Assembly: GCA_022457155.1 (NCBI GenBank)
Contig: JAJGOT010000053.1
Location: 648,501 to 712,500 of the forward strand
Reading direction: 5' to 3'
Source: Cladopsammia gracilis
Lineage: Eukaryota; Cnidaria; Anthozoa; Scleractinia; Dendrophylliidae
DNA length: 64,000 nt
Both the position numbers and the translations under genes were made by a program. Numbering within the stretch: the stretch's first letter is position 1; every line of letters starts with the position of its first letter. The notes below the pieces were generated by a model. It was not told where the DNA came from and did not search any database. It saw nothing but the letters and a program-made list of their open reading frames with translations. Shown piece after piece: positions 50,301-58,324 of the stretch.

Positions 50301-53300
50301 AAACATGCATGCACCACTCTAACTGGCACCTCGTAATTTCTAAAATTTTCTAAACATAATGCCACATACCATAAAGCACCTTTTATTTATTATTTTTTTC
50401 AATCACAAATCTTTTCAGAAATAATAAAACTTACCATGCCCCAAGTTTACCAGCAGGACCAGGAATATAAAAATTAACAGTATTTGCAGGCAAACCAAAG
50501 GAAACAGGATCTGACAAATTTTGAAACGGATTTCTCACTGAATTGGTAGGAATAAAAAAGAAAAAAAATGTTAAAACTATCCTCCAAATCATTCCAAATG
50601 AATCCTATTATTTATGCATGGCCCAGTTCTGACTATTACTCAAGGTTACACCCATCAACAATAGATGAGCGTGGGCGTTGGTGCCTCAAGATTGGTGGAG
50701 CCGGGCAACGCTAAGCAAGGAAGGAGGTATCCATGGCAACCCTGAAGCGGCCACCACCCACCTGGGCACCGTCACACGGGAATATATATATTCGCAAATT
50801 ATGCAATTAAGTACTTCTATATAACGAAATTTTTTATGCGAGTAATTTCTTCTAAAAGTTTCGTTATACAGAAGAATTTAGTTGCATATTATGCCAATGT
50901 AATTACCACCCCGTCACACTGAAGGACTCAGTGCAATACTTACCAACCAAGAGACAATCTCCCACGGGAGTGGTGGGATGGGCAAAAATTGCACAGCTTG
51001 TTAGCGAACATGCTAGCGAAATGATCCTTGCAAGCAAGGACTGCGAGTAAGGGTCACGAGGTGACCCTGTGCAGGCTTGGGCTGCCCCAGGCTTCATGCG
51101 CTCGCGAATGTGGGCCACGACGTATATGCCACACGAAATGCCCCTGCTAACTGCTGCGGTTGCAAGCAAGCTTCCTGTGCCCAAAGCTGGTAGGGAGCAT
51201 TGCTTCGAGGTTAACTTTGCCTAAATTACATTTAGCCACATATTTAATGATGACAAAAATTATGTGACTGTATTCTCTTAAAACTTCCTCTCACGTTTGC
51301 ATCACCTACACACTATTTTTCAATGATCAAGACTGTAGTGCCCTTAAAAACAATCAAAGTGAGCTGAAAGCCTTTTAACTTTTAACTTTTCAATGATCAA
51401 GACTGTAGTGCCCTTAAAAACAATCAAAGTGAGCTGAAAGCCTTTTAACTTTTAACTTTTCAATGATCAAGACTGTAGTGCCCTTAAAAAAATCAAAGTG
51501 AGCTGAAAGCCTTTTAACTTTTCAATGATCAAGACTGTAGTGCCCTTAAAAAAATCAAAGTGAGCTGAAAGCCTTTTTACTTTTAACTTTTCAATGATCA
51601 AGACTGTAGTGCCCTTAAAAAAATCAAAGTGAGTTGAAAGCCTTTTAACTTTTAACTTTTCAATGATCAAGACTGTAGTGCCCTTAAAAACAATCAAAGT
51701 GAGCTGAAAGCCTTTTAACTTTTAACTTTTCAATGATCAAGACTGTAGTGCCCTTAAAAACAATCAAAGTGAGCTGAAAGCCTTTTAACTTTTCAATGAT
51801 CAAGACTGTAGTGCCCTTAAAAACAATCAAAGTGAGCTGAAAGCCTTTTAACTTTTAACTTTTCAATGATCAAGACTGTAGTGCCCTTAAAAACAATCAA
51901 AGTGAGCTGAAAGCCTTTTAACTTTTAACTTTTCAATGATCAAGACTGTAGTGCCCTTAAAAAAATCAAAGTGAGCTGAAAGCCTTTTAACTTTTCAATG
52001 ATCAAGACTGTAGTGCCCTTAAAAACAATCAAAGTGAGCTGAAAGCCTTTTAACTTTTAACTTTTCAATGATCAAGACTGTAGTGCCCTTAAAAACAATC
52101 AAAGTGAGCTGAAAGCCTGTTAACTTTGGAGTGAAGGGTGCCCCATATTAAACTTTGTGCAAAAAGGGAAATTTGAATCCTGTAACTTCCCAAAAGACAA
52201 AGGTATGTACATGTAGGCTGCTGGGATTACTTTGCCATTCTCAGATGGTCCGAAGTTGCTCTCACCAACTGTTACTCCCTCTTTTCCCTGTCAGATGTCC
52301 TCTGTTTGAGGGCTTGTTCTTGATGTCATCTCACCATTGAATATTCCACTCATCAGAGAGGTCGATGTTGGATGGTTTTCTCTCCATCAGGAATTTCAAG
52401 AATGATACTGAAAATACTCTTTATTTAATTAATTATTAACTAATTATTTTAGGTTAAAAATTATTTCAAACTAGGTTAATTTTTATTTTCCTTTGTCCCA
52501 GATTCATTAACATAATCTCAGACAAAGGAAAATAAAAATTAACCTAGTTTGAAATAATTTTGACCTAAAATAATTTTAACCTACAACTGAAAAATTCAAC
52601 AGTCAGAAAAAGCCCTCAAGCAAAAGAAATCACACAGGGAGAGAAGGGAGCCGATCAGTGTGAATGATGTCGGACCATCTGATAAGGCAAGGGGTTACTG
52701 AGCACAACCTGCAAGAGAAAAGCCCTGAATGTGCCCAAAAATATTGAAATAAAAAGTGTGCATGTTAAGATTTTGTCCTCAATGTATTGACTTACATGGA
52801 TGTAAGTAGATCATAAGCTCTCTTGCTTCTCGTGAGGAATACATTATTATCACACATAAAATATAAAGAAGTGAGATTGTACCCAGCACAATCTTCACCA
52901 ACAACCTGTAAAATAAAAGTTTTGCTCATTATAAAATGTTGATAAATGTATTTCTCAGCTAGTTAGGTTTAACGTTTATAACATAAGTACTTATCAAACA
53001 ATGTAGAAAATGTGCATTAAAGAAACCTAGAATCCGTATACAACCTAGAATCATAAAATTATAATACAGTACCAGCCAAAACACAGGGGGAGGGGGAGGT
53101 GGGGGGACAGAAAAAAAGAGGGCCAAGAGTCAGGGTACATTTTATTGGCAAGAGGGGGGAGGAACTTATAAGGATGACAAGGAACTTGAACCTCACTATA
53201 AATAGGGCCTCTTTTAGCAAATAATACACTCAGTCCCCCAACTATCCATCCAATATCACCTTGAAAAATTATGTCTCCTGTTTCTAGGAATCCACCAAAA

Positions 53301-54575
53301 TAGCAATCCATATTTCACTAAATAATCCGAAAATACCATGGCAAATTTGCAAGCCTAAAAAAATCAAAGAATCCCTTATTTCTCCCCCCACCACCCTCCT
53401 CCCCCTAAAACAAAAAAAAAACCCACAAGTGTTCCCTGGGACAATAACAGGAGGTGATCTTTAGTTTATCCCCCGGGAGAAGGTACTTAACAAAGTTTTG
53501 TACGGGGATGCTCCGCCCCAAGGTCCAAACCCTTTCCCTTTCATATACTGTTTTGACAGAAAAGGTACCCCTTTCATATACCTTTCATTGAAAATGGTAA
53601 CCCTTTGTTATAGCCTTTACGTGCATCTTTTTAATATAATTTTGAAAGGCCCATTTATAATACTTAAATGGCAGTTTTCGCTACCCTTTTTTATGCTTCA
53701 ACTCGTGTTTTCGCTACCCTTTCCTATTCTTCGTGAAATCCCTACCTTTTCATATACTTCAACTCTTGAAATCCCGACCCTTTCATAAACCTCCAGCCTC
53801 AAAAAGGTACCCCTTTCAGGCGGAGCATCCCCATATAGCCCACTAACCCTACCCCTCCCCCCCCACCACCGCCGGGGTTTATCCAAATAGGATAACTCAT
53901 ATACTAAGAATGCCACATTCAACTTGCACCGCAACACCGATGAGCCATTGTGCAGTTCCAGAAAATATCCATACTCCCCCCACGGAAGGTTTTTTGTTTT
54001 GCACCCCCATCCCCCCAGGAACTTCCATTTTAGCTTCATACTTTGCTTCTAAAATGTTGGCTTTTAAGACCCCCCTCCCCCTAGGAATTTCCACTGACCT
54101 TCCATGTGGTGGGTACGGATTTTTTCTGGAACTACACATTGAAAGAGAGGTTGCGGGTTAAATTACTCACCCACTAAAACAATCCATCCACCTGGCCTTC
54201 AAATGATTACTTTCCCTACCCCACTTAGTCCCACTGAGTCAAACAAAAGACCATGCACAAGAGATGGAGAAGTAAACTCGTACTGACTTACCATATTAAT
54301 GAAATTATTCCCATCAGCAATGATGATACAAAACCCCTAAGTGACACACACAAAAGAATACAAATCACCTCAAAAAGTTTGTCTTGAAGGCAAAAGAAAA
54401 ATTGTACCTGGGTTGATGGACTTTGACCAGTAAGTTTTTTCACTTGTTACACCTATACATACCTTTCCTGTTTACTTTGTACGCTATCTCTTGGTGCTTT
54501 TTCCTCACTAGGATGATCAGATGATTTCCTTTTAGAAGCAGCAGATAACGATCTTCTCTTTAAGCCTTGATACAT
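40748..54575 (-). CDS. ABHD12: ABHD12-like monoacylglycerol / lysophosphatidylserine lipase, 14 coding exons
   Basis: Exons, 5' to 3': 54463-54575, 52796-52905, 50435-50537, 49506-49622, 48782-48812, 47545-47590, 47100-47135, 46341-46434, 45653-45690, 44377-44456, 43745-43818, 42333-42411, 41290-41411, 40748-40769. All phases join and the total is 1065 bp (354 aa; human ABHD12 is about 398). A membrane anchor lies at about 39-60. The alpha/beta-hydrolase core has oxyanion-type LYLHGNA, nucleophile elbow GHSLG (S213), acid in HDRSDE (D297) and His in NLAHKYIY (H334). ABHD12 enzymes hydrolyse lysophosphatidylserine and monoacylglycerols at ER/luminal membranes. The start ATG follows an in-frame stop. 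ABHD12B-type paralogues are the alternative. Introns carry many MITEs. Confidence 0.88.
41738..41905 (+). mobile_element. tRNA-derived SINE
   Basis: Begins near GGATGGCACTGTGGTGAGAG (A-box-like TGGTGAGAGC), followed by GGCCCGGGTTTGATTCAAG (B box GGTTTGATTC) and a tail with GAGTTTGTTGTTGGTTCTC and TTTTTCTCCGGGTACTCCGG. I recognise this as a SINE type common in corals. It lies in the ABHD12 intron between coding exons 12 and 13. Confidence 0.75.
41907..42095. mobile_element. MITE with CCAATAGACTATTTTGCTAA ends
   Basis: Near-perfect hairpin: AATAGACTATTTTGCTAA and CAGTGCATCTTGGGTAGTTC on the left, their complements on the right, around GGCAAACGGCC...GGTCGTTTGCC. Directly abuts the SINE. Confidence 0.88.
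42808..43010. repeat. G/C-run repeat family, copy B
   Basis: Same block as in 28236-28455 (GGGTGCTTGTCGTACCTTTT, CTAAAATGACCACCGTTAG, GAGCCACGCC), within an ABHD12 intron. Confidence 0.75.
43140..43555. mobile_element. Element bounded by long G and C runs
   Basis: Starts with a G run and TACTTCCTAGTAATGGG, ends AAAAGTACC and a C run followed by CTCCCCCGGG. Interior repeats ATGGGGTCGCA and TTTTTTGGGGTA. No coding capacity. Confidence 0.6.
44088..44235. repeat. ~42-46-bp tandem repeat, four units
   Basis: Unit CATTAACTTTTGATACAGAT with CTCTGCTGAGCTAATTAGTA, one unit with a small insertion; sits in an ABHD12 intron and continues into a hairpin element at about 44240-44370 (GGCGTTTACAATGGCTCGCC and complement). 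Confidence 0.85.
44512..44922. mobile_element. MITE with ATTGAAGGGCTCC ends
   Basis: ATTGAAGGGCTCCAGGCAAG on the left and CTTGCCGGGAGCCCTTCAAT on the right are inverted; interior has no gene. Confidence 0.8.
45100..45560. repeat. Interspersed repeat with TTTCGCGACA-type motifs
   Basis: ATTTTCGCGACATTTAATTT and GTCGTGAAAATTTCTTGTAA on the left, CGCGAAATTAAGGTGTCGCG twice on the right. Confidence 0.55.
46060..46245. repeat. Repeat containing a hammerhead-like core
   Basis: TTGATGAAGACCAGTAATAG followed by CAGTCGAAACATC has the order of a minimal hammerhead ribozyme: TGATGA, a GAC/GTC stem, GAAAC, then ATC. It is flanked by inverted pieces (GTGGAGTCACTTTCAATT and AATTGAAAATGACTTCA). Such motifs occur in Penelope-like elements and retrozymes. 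Confidence 0.35.
47725..48040. repeat. Tandem duplication in an ABHD12 intron
   Basis: GAGACTACAATATTGTGGCT through TGTTAAACTGGTTTA is present twice, at about 47725-47900 and 47905-48040; the first copy has extra ATTAGTTCGTGTC units. Confidence 0.85.
48098..48500. mobile_element. MITE-like inverted repeat
   Basis: CAAATTTCCCATGCGCCGCC, AATTATGACATCATTGCATT on the left and CAATGACGTCATAAATTACC, CCCGCGAGAAATTTAAACTG on the right are diverged complements. Confidence 0.55.
48945..49070 (-). repeat. Repeat containing a hammerhead-like core (minus strand)
   Basis: On the minus strand CTGACGAAGGGCCGGTGCTT then GAAACGTC: a CTGACGA box, a GGGC/GCTT stem with two G-U pairs, and GAAAC followed by GTC. 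One extra A before the stem is a departure from the canonical core. Comparable motifs are widespread in invertebrate Penelope-like elements. Confidence 0.4.
50640..51200. other. GC-richer unclassified stretch with hairpins
   Basis: Contains an AT-rich inverted repeat at about 50765-50905 and short hairpins such as GGGTCACGAGGTGACCC near 51052. No coding exon or known RNA recognised; it lies in the intron between ABHD12 exons 2 and 3. Confidence 0.35.
51329..52130. repeat. Minisatellite, 12 units of ~61-69 bp
   Basis: Twelve occurrences of CAATGATCAAGACTGTAGTG followed by CCCTTAAAAACAATCAAAGT and GAGCTGAAAGCCTTTTAACT. Units differ by loss of one TTTTAACT and by a C in AAAAACAAT. The repeated minus-strand frame is an artefact. 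Confidence 0.92.
52440..52585. repeat. Long hairpin
   Basis: TTATTTCAAACTAGGTTAAT with TTTTATTTTCCTTTGTC on the left, exact complements on the right, around CCCAGATTCATTAACATAAT. Confidence 0.8.
53466..53880 (-). mobile_element. G/C-run bounded element related to 56098-56590, opposite orientation
   Basis: Blocks ACGGGGATGCTCCGCCC, GGTCCAAACCCTTTCCC, CCTTTCATTGAAAATGG and GGCGGAGCATCCCCATATAG match, in reverse order and strand, the element beyond GINS1 exon 3. It sits in the first ABHD12 intron. Confidence 0.7.
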
Positions 54576-54786
54576 ATTTACCGCAGCTTCCCAAACGTTT
54601 GAAAACTGTGTCACGAAATCTGTCACGAGTTGAATATAGACACTTTATGTAAGAGACCACGAAATCAATCCGCAGGGAAACTGGAAACTAACAGAAACAA
54701 TATGGCGGATAGCAGTTGGTACTAGTATTTCTTTCCCTGAAGTTCTTCGTTGAAATCCTGTACATTTGGAAAACACTTTGGGCAGA
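54576..54786. promoter_or_regulatory. Shared head-to-head promoter of ABHD12 and GINS1
   Basis: The two start codons diverge and are 211 bp apart, so both promoters and 5' UTRs must share or flank this interval. It holds AATATGGCGGATAG, resembling a YY1-type initiator element (AANATGGCGG). No TATA box seen. Transcript starts are not visible from sequence. Confidence 0.6.
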
Positions 54787-55975
54787 ATGTTTGGCGATAA
54801 AGCGCTTGAGCTCGTCAAGGAGCTTAAAAGATCCATGGATGGCACTTTACCTCCTTATAACGTAAGATATTGTTAACATCTTGTGGAGTAAAATTTGGCG
54901 GGAAAATTGGAAATCAACAACCACCATTCTCGTTTTTGTTAGAAACAAACCATTCCACGTGCTCACGTTTGTCATAAACATTTTGGTAACCATTTTGGGT
55001 GCAAGCGCTGTCCAGAATTGACAAATAATACATCCAGTCGTAATAATTTGTACAAATTTCGTATGTGGAATTCCGCAGTGGGTTGGTTTTATAAGCTTTA
55101 TGACTTGTTCTTTTTTATCCTTTTGTGAAGGAGGATCTAGTAAGGCAGGTCTTGGAGGAGATGAAGATTTTGTTTGAGCAAAACCAAAAGGAAGTGTAAG
55201 TCGAATAACTGTCTTTTGAAATAAGCTTGCTGATAGCAAGTGGAAGCCATAGCCCTATTATTTTTATTTGCATGTTTGTAGCACACCAATAGACCTCCAG
55301 AGTGGGTAAGGTCACAAGCGCCCCGGGGGGAATCCCATACAAAATTATATATTGGTGCCCCCCCCCTGGGGTCACAAGTTCAGACCTTCCAACATCTAAA
55401 ACCCTTAATTCTTGAGTTCTCCAAAATTAACACCCAAAAATCTTGAGATTTGGGTTCCAAATAGTGAGATTTACAAAAATGTTTTAAAACAAAGGAATTT
55501 CAACATTAGCAATACCTAGCAGTGTTCAAATTGCCATAATTAGTACTCTTTTAGCCTTAATTAACACAAATTAGACAAACAAATACCTTAATTATATGGT
55601 GCTCACATAGACATTCTTGGGAAAGCTATTCTAAAGGCTTCCTTATGCATTTTGCGACTAGCGGGAGTCGTGTCTGGCCTGTCACCTTTACAATACTGTA
55701 TCTGATTGAGGTTGTAATTCATTGTGGAAAACCGTGAGATTTCAAGGTTAAATCGTGAGACCGTGAAATGACTCCTGAAATCATGAGTCTCATGACCAAA
55801 TCATGAGAGTTAGAAGGTCTGCAAGTTCAAGTTGAGTCCTGGACCAACAAGGTACTACCTGTTTCTTTTCTCTGTTTAGGGCATTGACTGTTGAAGGAGA
55901 AACTGGTTTGTTCTCTGGAGTGCATTTAAGGCATGCCAGCTTAGAGAGAAACAAGAGATGTCTACTCTCCTATAT
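54787..55975 (+). CDS. GINS1: GINS complex subunit 1 (PSF1), exons 1-3, remainder outside or beyond insertion
   Basis: Exons 54787-54861, 55131-55195 and 55880-55975 join in phase with GT/AG borders. The peptide starts MFGDKALELVKELKRS, continues EDLVRQVLEEMKILFEQNQK and reaches HLRHASLERNKRCLLSY, matching the N-terminal A-domain of eukaryotic PSF1 (human MFCEKAMELIRELHRA..., RHCSLLRNRRC). PSF1 is part of the GINS tetramer of the CMG replicative helicase in the nucleus. Exon 3 ends two bases into a codon (AT|GTGAGT). About half of the ~196-residue protein remains to be encoded, but beyond 56857 the sequence is virus-like to the end of the window, so the next exon must lie more than 8 kb away, or the gene is disrupted or misassembled here. 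Confidence 0.88.
55310..55830. repeat. Interspersed repeat in GINS1 intron 2
   Basis: CGCCCCGGGGGGAATCCC and a poly-C run open the block; AGTTCAGACCTTCCAAC on the left and GTTAGAAGGTCTGCAAG on the right are inverted. Interior has repeated ATCATGAG-like words. No gene. Confidence 0.5.
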
Positions 55976-56097
55976 GTGAGTTCAGAAAAAAAAAAAACTA
56001 CAATGATTCATATTCAGGGTTGGAAATCACTCAGCAATGCAAGTATGATTCCTTTCTGGCGAGTTCAAATCATACATCATTCACCTAGTTGGCGATC

Positions 56098-56590
56098 CCG
56101 GGGGGGGGGGGGGGGGGTATTTGACCAATATTTGGGTATAGGGGTGCTCCCGGGGGGGTACTCCCTATAATGGGCTATACGGGGATGCTCCGCCCGAAAG
56201 GGGTACCTTTTTTAGGCTGGAGGTATACGAAGGGGTCGGGATTTTACGAGTTGAAGTATATGAAAGGGTAGGGATTTCACGAAGAATAGGAAAGGGTAGC
56301 GAAAACACGCCGTTGAAGCATAAAAAAGGTAGGGAAAACTGCCATTTAAGTATTATAAAAAGGGCCTTTCAAAATATATCAAACAGACGCACGTAAAGGC
56401 TACAAAACTGTATATGAAAGGGGTACCATTTTCAATGAAAGGTATGTGAAATTGGTGCCATTTTCAATGAAAGGTATATGAAAGGGGTACCTTTTCTGTC
56501 AAAAACGGTATATGAAAGGGTAAGGGTTTGGACCTCGGGCGGAGCATCCCCGTACAAAACCTTGTTGAGTACCCCCCCCCCCCGGGGGGG
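56098..56590 (+). mobile_element. G/C-run bounded element in GINS1 intron 3
   Basis: Opens with a G run, then GGGGTACTCCCTATAATGGG and ATACGGGGATGCTCCGCCC; closes with GGGCGGAGCATCCCCGTA and a C run, so the ends are inverted. The interior has short repeats of TATGAAAGGGGTACC. A degenerate tail continues to about 56770. A related copy is at 53466-53880. Confidence 0.7.
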
Positions 56591-56856
56591 GTGCTGCTAC
56601 CCTGTGTAGGACAGGAACCATCTAACTGGAACCATAGCCTGTTTAGGACGACTCACATTAAATTATATACCCTGTTCAGGACAAAAAGGCCAAAAACCAT
56701 ACCCTGTCCAGTGGCACGTCCCCTGTATAGGTCATATAAGGTAGAACCACCCCCCACGGGTTGGCGAGTAGGATCTTCACTTTCAAGTTAAATAATTACT
56801 CTTTTGGGTGAGTGGAAACTAATCTGGGCAAGTGTATTATGTAAGTCAAACTGGTG

Positions 56857-57561
56857 AGTAGTTAGGAAAATACATTCTCTAGAGCACCTCCCAAGGTACT
56901 ATTTCCACATATTTTTATAATAATTCCCGATATCCATTTTTTTAAAAATCCCCAAAGTACATTTTTCTATCATTTTCTTGCGAATCCCTGTCATAGCTTT
57001 TTGATTTTAAAGGGAAATCAAGACCTAATAAATTACTGTAATTTTTTGTATTATTGGAATATTTCTTCTGGAAAAAAAAGTTTTTTTAAAGGGAAATAAT
57101 TAAAATTTATACGGTAACTCTTGTTTATATCGTTGTTTTTCTATTTATTTAAGAGAATCAAAAAAAAGTCTAATAAAAATATTCTTAAATAAACGGCTTT
57201 ACTTAATACTTAAAATTTATTTCCGTATAAAATATAATTAATATCCTTATTGTGTTTAGTCTATAAATCAAACGGGAATAAAGGTTTTTTAAATTGAAAA
57301 AATAAAAGAAAATGAAGAAATTGAAAAAAATTCAATAACTTAAAAAAAATTACAGAAAATATAATAAATTCTTGAATTGCTTTAAATTTCAAAAAGGTAT
57401 GAGCTCGCTCGCCCTTCGGGCTCGCTCGCGGGATTCGCAAGAAAATGATAGAAAAATGTACTTTGGGGATTTTTAAAAAAATGGATATCGGGAATTATTA
57501 TAAAAATATGTGGAAATAGTACCTTGGGAGGTGCTCTAGAGAATGTATTTTCCTAACTACT
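56857..57561. repeat. Perfect 132-bp inverted repeat at the host/virus junction
   Basis: Left arm 56857-56988 and right arm 57430-57561 are exact complements by eye, from AGTAGTTAGG...GAATCCC to GGGATTCG...CCTAACTACT. The 441-bp centre is very AT-rich with one GC hairpin (CTCGCTCGCCCTTCGGGCTC near 57409). Host-like sequence ends at the left arm and virus-like sequence begins after the right arm. Confidence 0.9.
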
Positions 57562-57667
57562 AAATGGGGCTTTTGGATATTAGGTTTTTAGGTGATTTAA
57601 GTTGAAGGTAGAAAATAAAAAAAACAATTTTTAAAATAATAAAGGTTTAAAGAAATGAAATATTAAT

Positions 57668-58219
57668 ATGTATAAGATTATGAACGCAAAGCCAAACACA
57701 AACCAAATCATAAAGAAAAACCAGAATCCTAAAAAAATGGATTCAAGAGATATTCTACAAGAAAGATTTCATGCTATTGACTTCTTGTTTGTAGAAGTTT
57801 TGGAAAAATTAAAAAAATCTCTAAATTTAGAAAATAAAAAAGAAAGGAAAACAGCAAAAAAAGAATTGAAAGAAATTATTATAAATATAAATTATAAATT
57901 GGATCATATTCCAGTTTTGAATTTATATTATAATATGCCTGAAGATATGGAAGATTATGTAACTTTTGTATTATTTCATCATTCAGGTGAATTATTCAAA
58001 TATTTTATAAATATTGGAGAAGGAACTATGACACTTTTTGAAAATTCAAATGGATATCCAACTTGTAATGAGAAAAAAATTGTTAAGAAATTATTAAATA
58101 AATTTCATAAAAAGATTGTGATAAAAAGTGAAGATCAAGATGAAAATAGAGACCACGATGAAGATTATGGAAATTATTATCTTGATACAGAAGAAGTATT
58201 TGATTATATTTATGGATAA
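57668..58219 (+). CDS. Hypothetical viral protein, 183 aa
   Basis: First gene after the inverted repeat. Lys-rich N-terminus, then helical segments (LKKSLNLENKKERKTAKKEL), a WD-less middle with PEDMEDYVTFVLF, and a strongly acidic C-terminus (EDQDENRDHDEDYGNY). No domain recognised. An ATG at 57738 (MDSRDILQ) is an alternative start, since the first ATG lacks the promoter motif seen before three of the other genes. The stop is followed after a few bases by a GCCCC/GGGGC hairpin and a T run. Confidence 0.7.
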   Translation: MYKIMNAKPNTNQIIKKNQNPKKMDSRDILQERFHAIDFLFVEVLEKLKKSLNLENKKERKTAKKELKEIIININYKLDHIPVLNLYYNMPEDMEDYVTFVLFHHSGELFKYFINIGEGTMTLFENSNGYPTCNEKKIVKKLLNKFHKKIVIKSEDQDENRDHDEDYGNYYLDTEEVFDYIYG

Positions 58220-58226
58220 ATTTTAG

Positions 58227-58251
58227 CCCCAAAATGGGGCTTTTTTTTATG
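58227..58251 (+). terminator. Hairpin plus T run after the first viral gene
   Basis: AGCCCCAAAATGGGGC then eight T residues: a 5-6-bp GC stem with a 4-5-base loop in otherwise AT-rich DNA. It resembles the palindromic transcript ends of some giant viruses, and formally also a bacterial intrinsic terminator. Confidence 0.65.
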
Positions 58252-58300
58252 CTGAAATTTATAACTTTTGCGGAAAAAAAAAAATAAATAAAGTTAAAAA

Positions 58301-58320
58301 AATATTTATATATAATAAAA
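58301..58320 (+). promoter_or_regulatory. AT-rich viral promoter motif before the polymerase gene
   Basis: AATATTTATATATAATAAAA lies just upstream of the ATG at 58325; near-identical motifs precede the genes at 62889 and 63686. A further upstream GCGGAAAAAAA (58271) is shared with the gene at 62889. Confidence 0.6.
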
Positions 58321-58324
58321 AAGG

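Noticed and set aside
50925..51000. ATACTTACC near 50938 as a possible U1 snRNA 5' end
   Set aside because: The following sequence does not match U1 stems or the Sm site; the similarity is only the splice-site-like nonamer.
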